Notes: a model not told the origin generated them from the letters alone. Shown: positions 7,718 to 16,007, counted from the first letter of the stretch. The stretch: DNA of 19,013 bases from Actinomycetes bacterium (GCA_021793935.1 JAJYRV010000011.1:1-19013); one strand, 5' to 3'. Translations and numbers: made by a program.

Positions 7718-8680
7718 TTACTGGTTACTTTTGACCAGCGTGTGGTTGAGACGAGCATCGATCTGGGCAAGGAGCCGTTGAATCGCAGTCTTTCCCATCT
7801 CTCCCGGCGATAGGCTAGTGACCGAAACGGAACTCAGGTCCGAGGTCGCGAACGGGAGATCGCCGATAATGCCCACGTCCACGTGAGTCCGACTGCTGGA
7901 TTTCATGGTCGAGAGAGCTTGGAGAACACCTACGCCAACGAGGTTGTTCGTCGCGAGGATCGCCGTAGCGCGGCCACCTAGCAGGCCGGTTTCGAGGTAC
8001 CTACCAGCGGCATCCTTTCCTCCGTCGACCCGGAAATTCGCGTACGTGAGGGCGCTTTCGTCCGGCGGGTAACCGGCCGATATCAGCTCCTGCTGCCATC
8101 CGCTGGCGCGTTGCACCGCTGTGCTCGTGGTTCGCGGGCCGGTGACACAGACAATATGCTCGTGTCCCTTGTCCAATAACTTTCGCGTCGCTTGCCGGCC
8201 GAGTTGCACATTGTCGAACGTGATCTGGTCGATGTCGAAATTCACCTCGCGGTCGATGACGACGACCCCTCGACCGCTCGCTAAAAGGGTTGAGATGGCT
8301 GGTTCAGCCGTCGCAGGAGCAATGATTACGCCTGCCATATTTTCACGAGCGGCGATCTGGAGGTATTTCGTCTCCTTCTTCACGTCGTCATCGGAATTGC
8401 ACAGCACGACGGAGTATCCCGCCTCTTGCGCAACATCTTCGACGGCACGCGCAATCGTCGTGAAGAAAGGATTCTCTACGTCGGGCACAACGAGGGCAAT
8501 AACGTCCGACTGTCCGCGCCGGAGGGAGCGGGCCGTGGCGTGCGGGACATACCCTAACTCGGCAACCGCCGTCCGCACTGCCTCGGCGAGGTCGTCCCGC
8601 ACCGGTATCCCGTTCAGCACGCGCGAGACAGTCGCCGTTGATACACCTGCGCGATCCGCGACGTCGCGAATCCTAGTCAC
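7718..8680 (-). CDS. LacI-family transcriptional regulator
   Basis: This complete 320-residue regulator begins with the typical LacI helix-turn-helix and hinge: TRIRDVADRAGVSTATVSRV (residues 2-21), VLNG, then YVPHATARSLRRG. A periplasmic-binding-protein-like sensor domain follows (IALVVPDVENPFFTTIARAV, GVIIAPA, VVVIDRE, DVGIIGDLPFA). Such proteins repress sugar genes and release DNA on binding a sugar or sugar phosphate. The start is GTG, with GGAGGG a few bases upstream inside the 13-base gap after the dnaB stop, so it may be co-transcribed with dnaB. It ends 7 bases from the convergent GntR gene. A role in controlling the kinase-isomerase pair or the surface protein is inferred from proximity only. 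Confidence 0.92.
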   Translation of the reverse strand: MTRIRDVADRAGVSTATVSRVLNGIPVRDDLAEAVRTAVAELGYVPHATARSLRRGQSDVIALVVPDVENPFFTTIARAVEDVAQEAGYSVVLCNSDDDVKKETKYLQIAARENMAGVIIAPATAEPAISTLLASGRGVVVIDREVNFDIDQITFDNVQLGRQATRKLLDKGHEHIVCVTGPRTTSTAVQRASGWQQELISAGYPPDESALTYANFRVDGGKDAAGRYLETGLLGGRATAILATNNLVGVGVLQALSTMKSSSRTHVDVGIIGDLPFATSDLSSVSVTSLSPGEMGKTAIQRLLAQIDARLNHTLVKSNQ

Positions 8681-8693
8681 TCAACCCTCCAAC

Positions 8694-10049
8694 CTAGTGG
8701 GCCATGTCAGAGAAACGCGCGAGGTGACCTTGGAAGGCGACGGCGATCGTCGCCGTCGGGCCGTTTCGGTGTTTCGCGATGATAAGGTCCGCTTCTCCCG
8801 CCCGGGGGGATTCCTTCTCATACAGGTCTTCGCGGTGGATGAGCACGACCATGTCGGCGTCCTGTTCGATCGCGCCGGACTCTCGCAGGTCACTCATCTG
8901 CGGGGTCTTATCCGTTCGCTGCTCGCTACCGCGGTTGAGCTGGGAGATCGCGATCACCGGTACTTCGAGCTCCTTGGCAAGCAGTTTGATCGCGCGGGAG
9001 AACTCCGAGACTTCTTGCTGGCGCGACTCCACCTGCTTACCCGAGCTCATCAACTGCAGATAGTCGATGATCACCAGCTTGAGATCGTTTCGTTGCTTGA
9101 GCCGGCGGCACTTCGCGCGGATCTCCATGAGGGACATGTTGGGAGAGTCATCGATGAACAGCGGCGCATCGGAGACTTTGTTGAGCGCGCGGGCGAGGCG
9201 GTCCCAATCCTCATCCCGCATCATCCCCTTGCGCATGTTTTGCAGCGGGACCTCCGACTCCGCCGAGAGCATCCGCATAGCAATTTCGGTTTGGCTCATC
9301 TCCAGGGAGAAGATCACCGCGGGAAGCTTGTGTTTGATGCTCGCTGCGCGGGCGATGTCGATGCCAAAGGTGGATTTCCCGACCGCCGGTCGGGCGGCGA
9401 CAACGATCATCTGGCCGGGGTGTAGACCATGGGTGACCTCGTCGAAATCACGGAACCCGGTGGGGACGCCGATCGCTTCCGAACCGCGGCTCGCTGCCGC
9501 CTGGATCTCCTCCAAGGTCGGGCTGATGATCTCACCGAGCGGCAAGTAGTCTTCGGAGGTGCGCTGTTCGGTGACCGCATACACTTCCGCTTGGGCAGTG
9601 TTGACCACTTCGTCAACGTCGCCGCCATCGGTGCCGTACCCGAGTTGGACGATCCGGGTTCCGGCTTCGACCAGACGGCGCAACACCGCCCGCTCCTGCA
9701 CGATCCGTGCGTAATAGCCGGCATTGGCGGCGGTCGGCACCGAGGAAATGAGGGTGTGCAGGTAGGGGGCGCCACCGATCCGAGACAGCTCGCCCTGGCT
9801 CGTGAGCTCGGCGGCAACGGTGACGGCATCGGCGGGTTCGCCCCGGCCGTACAGGTCGATGACCGCGTCATAGATCGCCTCGTGCGCGGGGCGATAGAAA
9901 TCGCTTCCCCGCAACACTTCAATAACGTCGGCGATCGCGTCCTTGGAGAGCATCATCCCACCGAGCACACTCTGTTCCGCGGCAACGTCTTGCGGCGGAG
10001 TCCGATCGAACTCCGGTGCGCTTGGAGTGGTCAGGTCAGTGGTGCTCAC
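8694..10049 (-). CDS. dnaB: Replicative DNA helicase DnaB
   Basis: DnaB is the hexameric helicase that unwinds DNA at the replication fork. The protein (451 residues from the chosen start) has the N-terminal primase-interacting domain (AAEQSVLGGMML near residue 23), a linker, and the RecA-like C-terminal domain with Walker A ARPAVGKST (about 219-227), Walker B LVIIDYLQLM (325-334), SRQQEVSEFSR, SQLNRGSEQR and SDLRESGAIEQDAD. Length is normal and no intein interrupts these sites, although actinobacterial dnaB genes sometimes carry one. The start is uncertain: GTG at 10049 (MSTTDL) fits the family best; TTG at 10067 would add six residues. Neither has a strong ribosome binding site. The gene is divergent from the MATE gene and followed after 13 bases by the LacI gene. 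Confidence 0.96.
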   Translation of the reverse strand: MSTTDLTTPSAPEFDRTPPQDVAAEQSVLGGMMLSKDAIADVIEVLRGSDFYRPAHEAIYDAVIDLYGRGEPADAVTVAAELTSQGELSRIGGAPYLHTLISSVPTAANAGYYARIVQERAVLRRLVEAGTRIVQLGYGTDGGDVDEVVNTAQAEVYAVTEQRTSEDYLPLGEIISPTLEEIQAAASRGSEAIGVPTGFRDFDEVTHGLHPGQMIVVAARPAVGKSTFGIDIARAASIKHKLPAVIFSLEMSQTEIAMRMLSAESEVPLQNMRKGMMRDEDWDRLARALNKVSDAPLFIDDSPNMSLMEIRAKCRRLKQRNDLKLVIIDYLQLMSSGKQVESRQQEVSEFSRAIKLLAKELEVPVIAISQLNRGSEQRTDKTPQMSDLRESGAIEQDADMVVLIHREDLYEKESPRAGEADLIIAKHRNGPTATIAVAFQGHLARFSDMAH

Positions 10050-10122
10050 AGCGATCCATTCTTTCAAAAAATTACCGAGAGTCTGCGGGCAGAAGCATCA
10101 CGGTGTGCAGGAGTTCCGCGCC

Positions 10123-10131
10123 TGTGGATAA
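10123..10131 (-). promoter_or_regulatory. DnaA box upstream of dnaB
   Basis: TGTGGATAA on the plus strand is TTATCCACA on the minus strand, a perfect match to the consensus DnaA-binding 9-mer. It lies 73 bases upstream of the dnaB start in the gap shared with the MATE gene. A TATAGT hexamer on the minus strand about 20 bases further upstream (near 10153-10148) could be the dnaB -10 element, which would put the box just downstream of the transcription start. DnaA control of dnaB is an inference from one site. Confidence 0.45.
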
Positions 10132-10245
10132 CCCGGTAGCAGTGACACTATACGTTGTTCTCCCCGACACGCTAAGCGACGATGTTCACTACTACGATGA
10201 GCGAGGCTGCACCGCGGCGCAACAACTTCTATAGGCTTTTCAATC

Positions 10246-11583
10246 GTGACCGATTCCCTCGAAACCAACCGCGCGATCGACCGGCGGATCCTCGCACTGG
10301 CGTGGCCCGCTCTCGGCGCACTCATCGCCGAACCGATCTTTGTGCTCATCGACTCCGCGGTCGTCGGTCACCTCGGCCGCGCGCCCCTCGCCGGGCTCAG
10401 CCTCGCCTCGACGATCCTCATGACGGCCGTGTCCGTCTTCATCTTCCTCGCCTACGCCACGACCGCCGCGGTTGCTCGCCAGCAGGGTGCGGGCAATGTT
10501 CGCACGGGAATTGGCTTGGGCATCGATGGGATGTGGCTCGCCTTCTTCCTCGGCATCGTCACCACCGCATTGGGGTTCATCTTCGCTCCCCAAATCGTCT
10601 GGAGCCTGGGGGCGTCCCCGGAAGTCACCCCGCACGCGATCGCCTACCTCCGCAGCTCCATCCCGGGCATCACCGGGATGCTGCTCGTGTTCGCCGCCAC
10701 GGGGACCCTCCGGGGGCTGCAGGATACGCGCACCCCGTTCATCGCCGCCGTCACCGGTGCGATCGTCAACACCATCGGCTCGGTCACCCTCGTGTACGGC
10801 CTCGACATGGGCATCGCCGGGTCTGGACTTGCCACCGCCCTCACCCAGATCGGCATGGGCGCCTGGCTGGTGTACAAGGTGCTCATGGGCGGACGCAGAC
10901 TCGGTGGCGTCGATTGGCGCCCGCGGTTCCGGGGGGTGCTGGATTCCGCTCGAGCGGGAACCCCGCTGCTCATTCGCACCCTGACCTTGCGCGCCGCGGT
11001 GCTCCTCACCGTTACCGTGGCGACGGCGCTCGGGGATGTTCCGCTCGCGGCGCACCAGATCGTCAACTCCCTGTGGGGCCTCACGGCCTTCGCCCTCGAC
11101 GCGCTGGCGATTGCTGCCCAAGCCCTCATCGGTTCGAGCCTCGGCGCCGGCGACGCGAAGGTGGTACGCCGCTACACCAATCGCTCGCTGTGGTGGGGTG
11201 TCCTCGGCGGAGCAATCATCGGCGTCGCCCTCGCCGGGATCGGCTTCCTCATCACGCCGCTCTTCACGTCGGACCCCGAGGTCCAGAACGCCGCCACCTG
11301 GGCGCTGGTGGTGTGCGGCGCCGTCATGCCCATCGCCGGCTGGGTCTTCGTTCTCGACGGCGTGCTCATCGGTGCCGGCGACGGCCGTTTCCTCGCCGTC
11401 GCCGGGGTGATTACGCTCATCGCCTACGTGCCCCTCGCTGCCGCGGTGTGGCACTGGGCCCCGGGTGGAACAGCGGGCCTGGTGTGGTTGTGGCTGTCCT
11501 TCGGCGGCGGGTTCATGCTCGCCCGGGCCCTCACCACCGGGATCCGTGCCTCCGGGGAGAAGTGGATGGTCCTCGGCGCGTGA
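10246..11583 (+). CDS. MATE family efflux transporter (DinF-like)
   Basis: This 445-residue integral membrane protein has about twelve hydrophobic segments in two similar halves, the MATE layout. Typical motifs include LAWPALGALIAEPIFVLIDS near the N-terminus, VVGHLG, ATGTLRGLQDTRTPF in the first half and ALDALAIAAQALIGSSLGAG in the second. MATE proteins export cationic or aromatic compounds in exchange for protons or sodium; the DinF branch is common beside dnaB and rplI in actinobacteria (from general knowledge). The start is GTG at 10246 and has only a poor ribosome binding site (AGG, 11-12 bases away). The substrate cannot be told. The gene is divergent from dnaB and convergent with rplI. 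Confidence 0.92.
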   Translation: MTDSLETNRAIDRRILALAWPALGALIAEPIFVLIDSAVVGHLGRAPLAGLSLASTILMTAVSVFIFLAYATTAAVARQQGAGNVRTGIGLGIDGMWLAFFLGIVTTALGFIFAPQIVWSLGASPEVTPHAIAYLRSSIPGITGMLLVFAATGTLRGLQDTRTPFIAAVTGAIVNTIGSVTLVYGLDMGIAGSGLATALTQIGMGAWLVYKVLMGGRRLGGVDWRPRFRGVLDSARAGTPLLIRTLTLRAAVLLTVTVATALGDVPLAAHQIVNSLWGLTAFALDALAIAAQALIGSSLGAGDAKVVRRYTNRSLWWGVLGGAIIGVALAGIGFLITPLFTSDPEVQNAATWALVVCGAVMPIAGWVFVLDGVLIGAGDGRFLAVAGVITLIAYVPLAAAVWHWAPGGTAGLVWLWLSFGGGFMLARALTTGIRASGEKWMVLGA

Positions 11584-11653
11584 GGGCCGCCTCCGGGCTC
11601 GCCCACGGGCGGTGCACCACTCCGCATCCGCTCTTTTTGCCGCCCGCACCTGC

Positions 11654-11709
11654 CGAGAACGGTCTAATGCTGGTCGACGGCGCGAATCACCGGCATTAGA
11701 CCGTTCTCG
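11654..11709. repeat. Long perfect inverted repeat (hairpin) between MATE and rplI
   Basis: Arms at 11654-11670 (CGAGAACGGTCTAATGC) and 11693-11709 are exact reverse complements over 17 bases. The stem can continue through a T-G wobble and GGT/ACC pairs, leaving a 14-base loop at 11675-11688. There is no T-run after it on either strand, so it is not a plain intrinsic terminator. It begins 71 bases after the MATE stop. It may be an mRNA-stabilising structure, a protein site or one copy of a dispersed palindromic element. Confidence 0.7.
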
Positions 11710-11743
11710 CGGCGCCGAGGCGGGAAAACTGCCCCGAGGCATG

Positions 11744-11770
11744 AAAAAGCCCGGCCGAAGCCGGGCTTTT
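11744..11770. terminator. Bidirectional intrinsic terminator between convergent MATE and rplI
   Basis: AAAAGCCCGGC (11745-11755), a CGAA loop and GCCGGGCTTTT (11760-11770) form an 11-bp stem, seven of them G-C pairs, flanked by A and T runs on both sides. On the minus strand it lies 18 bases after the rplI stop and ends in five T residues; on the plus strand it ends in four T residues downstream of the MATE gene. Confidence 0.9.
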
Positions 11771-11787
11771 GCGGTAGCACCAGAAGA

Positions 11788-12243
11788 CTACTTCGCGGGA
11801 ACTACCTCTACGTTGAACGTCGCCGAGACGTTCTCGTGCAGACGCACCGAGACCTTGTGCTCGCCGAGCGACTTGATCGCGTTACCGACCTCGATCTTGC
11901 GGCGGTCGAGCTGGGGGCCGCCGGCGGCCACAACGGCCTCGGCGATGTCCGAGGTCTTGACCGCACCGAAGAGCCGGCCCGCGTCACTGGAACGCACCGC
12001 AACAACGGCGGTGAGGTTCGCGAGTTGGTCCCGCACGGCGTGCGCGTCTTCGATCGTCGCGATCTCGCGCTTGCGCCGCGCAGCTGTCATCTGGTCGATC
12101 TGGCGCTGCGCACCCTTGGTCCACGGGGTAGCAAGGCCCCGGGGAAGCAGGTAGTTGCGCGCGTAGCCGTCCTTGACCTCGACGACTTCGCCGGCTGCGC
12201 CGAGCCCGGTGACTTCGTGGGTAAGGATAAGTTTGCTTGCCAT
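11788..12243 (-). CDS. rplI: 50S ribosomal protein bL9
   Basis: The 151-residue protein has the normal bL9 length. The N-terminal rRNA-binding domain carries the signature in GAAGEVVEVKDGYARNYLLP (residues 15-34); a long connecting helix (TKGAQRQIDQMTAARRKREI) leads to the C-terminal domain (SSDAGRLFGAVKTSDIAEAV). bL9 binds 23S rRNA near the L1 stalk and helps maintain the reading frame. The ATG at 12243 is preceded by GGGGGAGG. It is the last gene of the rpsF-ssb-rpsR-rplI unit, 11 bases after rpsR and just before the terminator. Confidence 0.98.
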   Translation of the reverse strand: MASKLILTHEVTGLGAAGEVVEVKDGYARNYLLPRGLATPWTKGAQRQIDQMTAARRKREIATIEDAHAVRDQLANLTAVVAVRSSDAGRLFGAVKTSDIAEAVVAAGGPQLDRRKIEVGNAIKSLGEHKVSVRLHENVSATFNVEVVPAK

Positions 12244-12254
12244 GATCCTCCCCC

Positions 12255-12497
12255 TTACCGGTTCGAGCTCGAGTACGGCAGGAGTGCCATCTCGCGAGCG
12301 TTCTTGATTGCGCGGGCGATCTTGCGCTGTTCCTGAACGGTCACGCCAGTGACCCGGCGGGCGCGGATCTTGCCGCGGTCAGAAATGAACTTGCGCAGAA
12401 CCGCAGTTTCCTTGTAGTCAATCTCGCCTTCGAAGGCCGTCCGCTTTACCGGCTTGACCTTCTTGACGATTGGCTTACGGGAGCTTCCCTTCGCCAT
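12255..12497 (-). CDS. rpsR: 30S ribosomal protein bS18, cysteine-free form
   Basis: This 80-residue protein shows the bS18 core: [46 protein letters not shown]. It binds 16S rRNA in the platform as a dimer with bS6. The ATG at 12497 (MAKGSSRKP) is chosen because AAGGAG lies seven bases upstream; an upstream in-frame start would add 15 residues unlike the family. The N-terminal part has no cysteines, so it is the zinc-independent (C-minus) type. Many actinobacteria have a second rpsR elsewhere. The gene follows ssb by 61 bases. Confidence 0.97.
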   Translation of the reverse strand: MAKGSSRKPIVKKVKPVKRTAFEGEIDYKETAVLRKFISDRGKIRARRVTGVTVQEQRKIARAIKNAREMALLPYSSSNR

Positions 12498-12558
12498 ATC
12501 CTTCTCCTTGATCGAACTCGCGCGCTGCTCGGTAGCCGGCACGCGAGGAGGCTGTTAC

Positions 12559-13113
12559 TTAGAACGGGGGATTGGAGCCAAAGCTTTGGCCACCGCTACC
12601 CCACGGGTCGTCGCTATCGGAGCCGGACTGGCCGCCTCCGTAGGACCCCCCATCGAATCCGCCACCACCTTGGAGGTCGCCGCCGCCGCCGAAGTTGCCG
12701 CCGCCACCTCCAAAGTTTCCGCCTCCGCCACCGAAGTTCCCACCGCCACGGCTGGCGCGGGTGACCTGTGCGGTGGCGTACCGCATGGACGGGCCAATCT
12801 CATCAACTTGGAGCTCCACCACGGTGCGGCGTTCACCCTCACGGGTCTCGAAGGACCGCTGCACGAGCCTGCCCTGAACGATGACCCGCATCCCCTTGGT
12901 GAGGGATTCGGCAACGTTCTCGGCGGCGTCGCGCCAGATCGAGCAGCGCAGGAAGAGGGTTTCCCCGTCCCGCCACTCGTTGGTTTGGCGGTCGAAATTC
13001 CGCGGGGTAGAAGCGACCGTGAAGTTCGCTACTGCGGCACCGGCCGGCGTGAACCGAAGTTCGGGATCCGCGGTGAGGTTCCCAACGACTGTAATGATTG
13101 TTTCGCCTGCCAT
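12559..13113 (-). CDS. ssb: Single-stranded DNA-binding protein
   Basis: The 184-residue SSB has an N-terminal OB fold (residues 1 to about 112; [56 protein letters not shown]) and a low-complexity tail. The tail has three tandem GNFGGGG heptads (about 125-145), then [20 protein letters not shown] and the end GSNPPF. The final residues normally dock replication and repair proteins; here the PPF tip is kept but the acidic residues sit about 15 positions earlier. The ATG at 13113 has GGAG upstream at good spacing. It lies between rpsF (27-base gap) and rpsR, as in most bacteria. Confidence 0.97.
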   Translation of the reverse strand: MAGETIITVVGNLTADPELRFTPAGAAVANFTVASTPRNFDRQTNEWRDGETLFLRCSIWRDAAENVAESLTKGMRVIVQGRLVQRSFETREGERRTVVELQVDEIGPSMRYATAQVTRASRGGGNFGGGGGNFGGGGGNFGGGGDLQGGGGFDGGSYGGGQSGSDSDDPWGSGGQSFGSNPPF

Positions 13114-13140
13114 GTCACTCCAAAACTGGTCGGGCGACGC

Positions 13141-13428
13141 TTACGCGTCTTTGCGGATGAGTTTGGTGCGCAGCACAGATTCAGCGAGGCCGAGCTGGCG
13201 ATCGACTTCCTGTGCCTGATCGGGGCTCGCCGTGATCTCCGCGACGACGTACACCCCTTCGGTGCGCTTGTTGATCTCGTAAGCCAAACGGCGCGATCCC
13301 CACACGTCGACGCTGTCGACGGTTCCTTTTCCTTCTTTTACGACGGCAAGGAACTTATCCATTGCGGGGGCTACTGCGCGCTCGTCGATCTCGGGGTCGA
13401 AGATGACCATGAGTTCATATTTACGCAT
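13141..13428 (-). CDS. rpsF: 30S ribosomal protein bS6
   Basis: The 95-residue protein begins [16 protein letters not shown], a standard bS6 N-terminus, and contains [22 protein letters not shown], the family core. bS6 pairs with bS18 on 16S rRNA. The ATG at 13428 is preceded by AAGGAGGTG ten bases upstream; an upstream in-frame start would add 28 residues outside the family and run through the leader structure. It is the first gene of the ribosomal/ssb unit, 56 bases after the PBP stop. Confidence 0.98.
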   Translation of the reverse strand: MRKYELMVIFDPEIDERAVAPAMDKFLAVVKEGKGTVDSVDVWGSRRLAYEINKRTEGVYVVAEITASPDQAQEVDRQLGLAESVLRTKLIRKDA

Positions 13429-13438
13429 GTGTAAACCC

Positions 13439-13484
13439 ACCTCCTTCGGACTCATTCGGTCACGGCCTTTCCGTGACAGGAGGG
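13439..13484 (-). promoter_or_regulatory. Candidate S6:S18 autoregulatory leader of rpsF
   Basis: On the minus strand CCTCCT (13483-13478) is exactly complementary to AGGAGG (13445-13440), the rpsF Shine-Dalgarno. Between them is a perfect 7-bp hairpin, GTCACGG (13477-13471) with CCGTGAC (13465-13459), loop AAAGG. This leaves a one-sided 13-base bulge (13458-13446) containing CCG. A hairpin, a bulge with CCG and a lower stem blocking the ribosome site is the layout known for the bacterial S6:S18 mRNA motif, through which the bS6-bS18 pair represses its own operon. The fold was drawn by eye. Confidence 0.65.
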
Positions 13485-15935
13485 TCAATGCGTCCCATGA
13501 GGGACTAGCCAAGGGTACCGCACGCGGTCCGGTGGCGCAGATCCTTGTGACCGACCTAACCGACCGCGGGAATTTCCGGGCCTCTGCTCAGCCGGTCCCG
13601 TCGATTCGGGTGGTCTCGGCGGGTCCGACGACGAGGAGCTGCCACTGTCATCGGAATCGCCAGGTTCGCTCGGCTCCTCGGGCTCATCGGACTCGTCCGG
13701 ATCGTCGGTTGGCTCCTCGCTCGGCTCTTCGCTCGGCTCCTCCGTCGGCTCCTCGCTCGGTTCTTCACTCGGCTCCTCCGTCGGCTCCTCAGATTCCTCT
13801 TCGGTCGGGGTTTGGGTCGGAGCCGGGGTGTACGTCGGCCTGGGGGCGGTGATCGTCGAGTGGGCGGGGAACTCCTCCACGGGCAGGTCCTTCACCGCTT
13901 CGAGCATGAACTGGGTCCATACCGTCGCCGGCCACGTGCCACCGGCCACGGGTTCGACCCCGCCGATCGGGCTGAGGGTCTCCTCGTCCTTGCCGTCCTC
14001 GCTCGGCTGAAAAAGCGCGACCGCGGTGGTGAGCTGGGGCACGAAACCCGCGAACCACGCAGACTTGTACCAACTCGAGGAACCGGTCTTACCCGCGGCG
14101 GGCCGGCCCAGAGCATTCGCCGTGTTCCCGGTACCGCCTTGCACCACCTGAGTCATCGCGTAGGTGACGTCCGCGGCCACTTGCGGGTCAAGCACCTCTT
14201 CCGAGGTTGTCGGCCCGGTGTAGGACTTCGCCCCGTCGGGTGTTTCCACAAAGTCAACGATGTGCGGCGTGGTCCGGTTGCCACCGTTGGCGATCGTGGA
14301 GAACGCGTGGGCGGTATCGATCACGTGGGGCGAGGCCGACCCGAGAACGTTCGCGGGGTCATCCTCAAGCCCGCTGGTGTCCTCGGGCAGACCCAACCGG
14401 ATCGCCATCTCCTTCGTCTTCTCGGAACCGATCTCGGAGTTGAGGAGCGCATACGTGGTGTTGACCGAATGCTGCGTCGCGGTCAGGAGGTTGATCCGGC
14501 CGCGGTTGCGGTGGTCATAGTTCTGCACCTGCCACCCATTGATATCCATGGGTGAGTAGGAGGGGAACGTCTCGCCGAGGTCCACGCCGGACTCCAGCGC
14601 GGCCGCGAGCGTGAACACCTTGAACGTGGATCCCCCCTGCGCAATCGCCTGCGTGGCGGCGTTGACGTTGTTCTCCAGATAGTCCTCCCCGCCGTACATC
14701 GCGCGAATTCCGCCCGTCTCGTTATCGAGGGAGAGCAGCCCGACCCGCAGGTTCGGGGAGCGATCCTCGGGGAGGCTCTCGGCGGCATCGATCGCCGCTT
14801 CCTGCAGGCGGTGATCGATCGTCGTGACGATCCGATAGCCGCCGGTTTTGATGTCCTCCTCTTCGAACCCCGCCTGATTGACGAGTTCACTGCTCACGCT
14901 CCGAAGCAGATAGCCCTGCGGGCCTTGGAAGGTGTCTTCCCGACCCGGGTCCTTCACCTCGGGAAACTCTTGCTCATCGCGTTCCGCCTGGGTGAGGAAC
15001 CCGGAGGTGACCATGAGATCAAGGGTCCGGTTCCAGCGCTGCTGGGCCAACTCCGGCGAGACCGCGGGATCCCAATTGGACGGTGCCGGGATGATGCCGG
15101 CGAGCATCGCGGACTCCGAGACGGTGAGATCGGCGGCAGGCTTGTCAAAGTACTCGATGGCCGCCTGTTCGATCCCATTGGCTCCCCGGCCGAAGTAGAT
15201 CGTGTTCATGTAGTTGCCCAGGATCTGTTCCTTGGACTGCTGCCGGTCGATTTTCAGGGCAAGGATGGCTTCCTTGAACTTCCCTCGATAGCCGAGGTTA
15301 TCCCCGGTGTAGTACCGCTCCACGTACTGCTGGGTGATCGTGGATCCCCCTTGGCGCTTTCCGCCCGTGATGTTGTTGACGAATGCGCGGACGATCCCAA
15401 CGGGATCCACCCCGGCGTTGGAGTAGAACCGGCGATCCTCGGAGGCGACGATCGCATTGCCGACGTGGTCAGGAAGTTCGCTCGCATCAATGATGTGGCG
15501 CCGGATCGTCGCGAACTGGCCCATCTCCGTCTCCCCGTCGGCGTAATAGACGGTGGTGCTCTCCGCCGTCGCAACGTCCTCGGGTTCCGGCACGTCGATG
15601 AGCAGATATGCGACGATGAAGACGCCGATCCCCAAGATCCCGATCCCCAGGATCGAGGCGAGGAGGAATCGCCAACTCGGCAGCCAGCGTGCGACCGGCC
15701 CCTTATTCGGCCGGGGATAGTTCCAGAAACGGTTCGGCTCCTGGTAGCGCCGCCCCCGATATCCAGAAGCCGTGGAACCGGCGCCTTTCGACCCCTCGGT
15801 CGTCGGCGTTTGTTCGCGTTTCTGACTCTCCTTCGCGCCGCGATTCTTCACAGATTCGCGTGCGGGCGGCGTCGCGCGTTTCCCGGAGACGATCTCGTCA
15901 AACGGTCTCCGGGAAGATCGGGAATCTTTCGGCAC
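13485..15935 (-). CDS. Class A penicillin-binding protein (bifunctional transglycosylase/transpeptidase)
   Basis: This enzyme polymerises and cross-links peptidoglycan outside the membrane. From the chosen start it has 816 residues: a basic cytoplasmic N-terminus, one transmembrane helix (about 89-113), a GT51 transglycosylase domain ([20 protein letters not shown] with the likely catalytic Glu at 166; [10 protein letters not shown]) and a transpeptidase domain with STFK (436-439), SVN (490-492) and KTGSS (616-620). The last roughly 120 residues are disordered: repeated EEPT/EEPS units, then Ser-, Pro- and Arg-rich sequence. I prefer GTG at 15935 because GGAAGG precedes it; the ATG at 15968 has no ribosome site and would lie almost on the predicted transcription start. 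It is divergent from the MFS gene, and its stop lies beside the rpsF leader, so some read-through into rpsF is likely. Confidence 0.95.
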   Translation of the reverse strand: MPKDSRSSRRPFDEIVSGKRATPPARESVKNRGAKESQKREQTPTTEGSKGAGSTASGYRGRRYQEPNRFWNYPRPNKGPVARWLPSWRFLLASILGIGILGIGVFIVAYLLIDVPEPEDVATAESTTVYYADGETEMGQFATIRRHIIDASELPDHVGNAIVASEDRRFYSNAGVDPVGIVRAFVNNITGGKRQGGSTITQQYVERYYTGDNLGYRGKFKEAILALKIDRQQSKEQILGNYMNTIYFGRGANGIEQAAIEYFDKPAADLTVSESAMLAGIIPAPSNWDPAVSPELAQQRWNRTLDLMVTSGFLTQAERDEQEFPEVKDPGREDTFQGPQGYLLRSVSSELVNQAGFEEEDIKTGGYRIVTTIDHRLQEAAIDAAESLPEDRSPNLRVGLLSLDNETGGIRAMYGGEDYLENNVNAATQAIAQGGSTFKVFTLAAALESGVDLGETFPSYSPMDINGWQVQNYDHRNRGRINLLTATQHSVNTTYALLNSEIGSEKTKEMAIRLGLPEDTSGLEDDPANVLGSASPHVIDTAHAFSTIANGGNRTTPHIVDFVETPDGAKSYTGPTTSEEVLDPQVAADVTYAMTQVVQGGTGNTANALGRPAAGKTGSSSWYKSAWFAGFVPQLTTAVALFQPSEDGKDEETLSPIGGVEPVAGGTWPATVWTQFMLEAVKDLPVEEFPAHSTITAPRPTYTPAPTQTPTEEESEEPTEEPSEEPSEEPTEEPSEEPSEEPTDDPDESDEPEEPSEPGDSDDSGSSSSSDPPRPPESTGPAEQRPGNSRGRLGRSQGSAPPDRVRYPWLVPHGTH
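13701..13808 (-). repeat. Short tandem repeats coding the EEPT/EEPS tail of the PBP
   Basis: On the plus strand GGCTCCTC and close variants recur about every 12 bases, translating on the minus strand to alternating EEPT and EEPS units (about nine). Such repeats can change in copy number by slippage without shifting the frame. They encode a charged, proline-rich tail predicted to lie outside the membrane. Confidence 0.8.
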
Positions 15936-15979
15936 GATGAGCCTTCCAATGTGCGGGGCCAGATGCATTCGCGGTGTTC

Positions 15980-16007
15980 AGTATGGCTGCCCAGCCTGTG
16001 AATTCAA
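15980..16007 (-). promoter_or_regulatory. Candidate promoter of the PBP gene
   Basis: On the minus strand TTGAAT (16007-16002) and CATACT (15985-15980), each 4 of 6 to consensus, are 16 bases apart. The transcript would begin near 15973 and give a leader of about 38 bases before GTG 15935. The match is weak. Confidence 0.3.

Noticed and set aside
8694..10049. Possible intein in dnaB
   Set aside because: The Walker A, Walker B and later motifs run on without interruption and the length is normal.
10240..11742. 500-residue open frame on the minus strand opposite the MATE gene
   Set aside because: Its translation is low-complexity (Arg, Gly, Glu, Asp) with no domain. It is antisense to a clear membrane transporter and typical of spurious frames in high-GC DNA.
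13670..13810. CRISPR-like short repeats
   Set aside because: The repeats are 12-base coding units in frame with the PBP, without unique spacers of regular length.
15936..15968. ATG at 15968 as the PBP start
   Set aside because: It has no ribosome binding site and would lie almost at the predicted transcription start; GTG 15935 has GGAAGG upstream.
14811..16001. 396-residue plus-strand frame opposite the PBP gene
   Set aside because: It is antisense to catalytic PBP motifs and has no start signal or domain.
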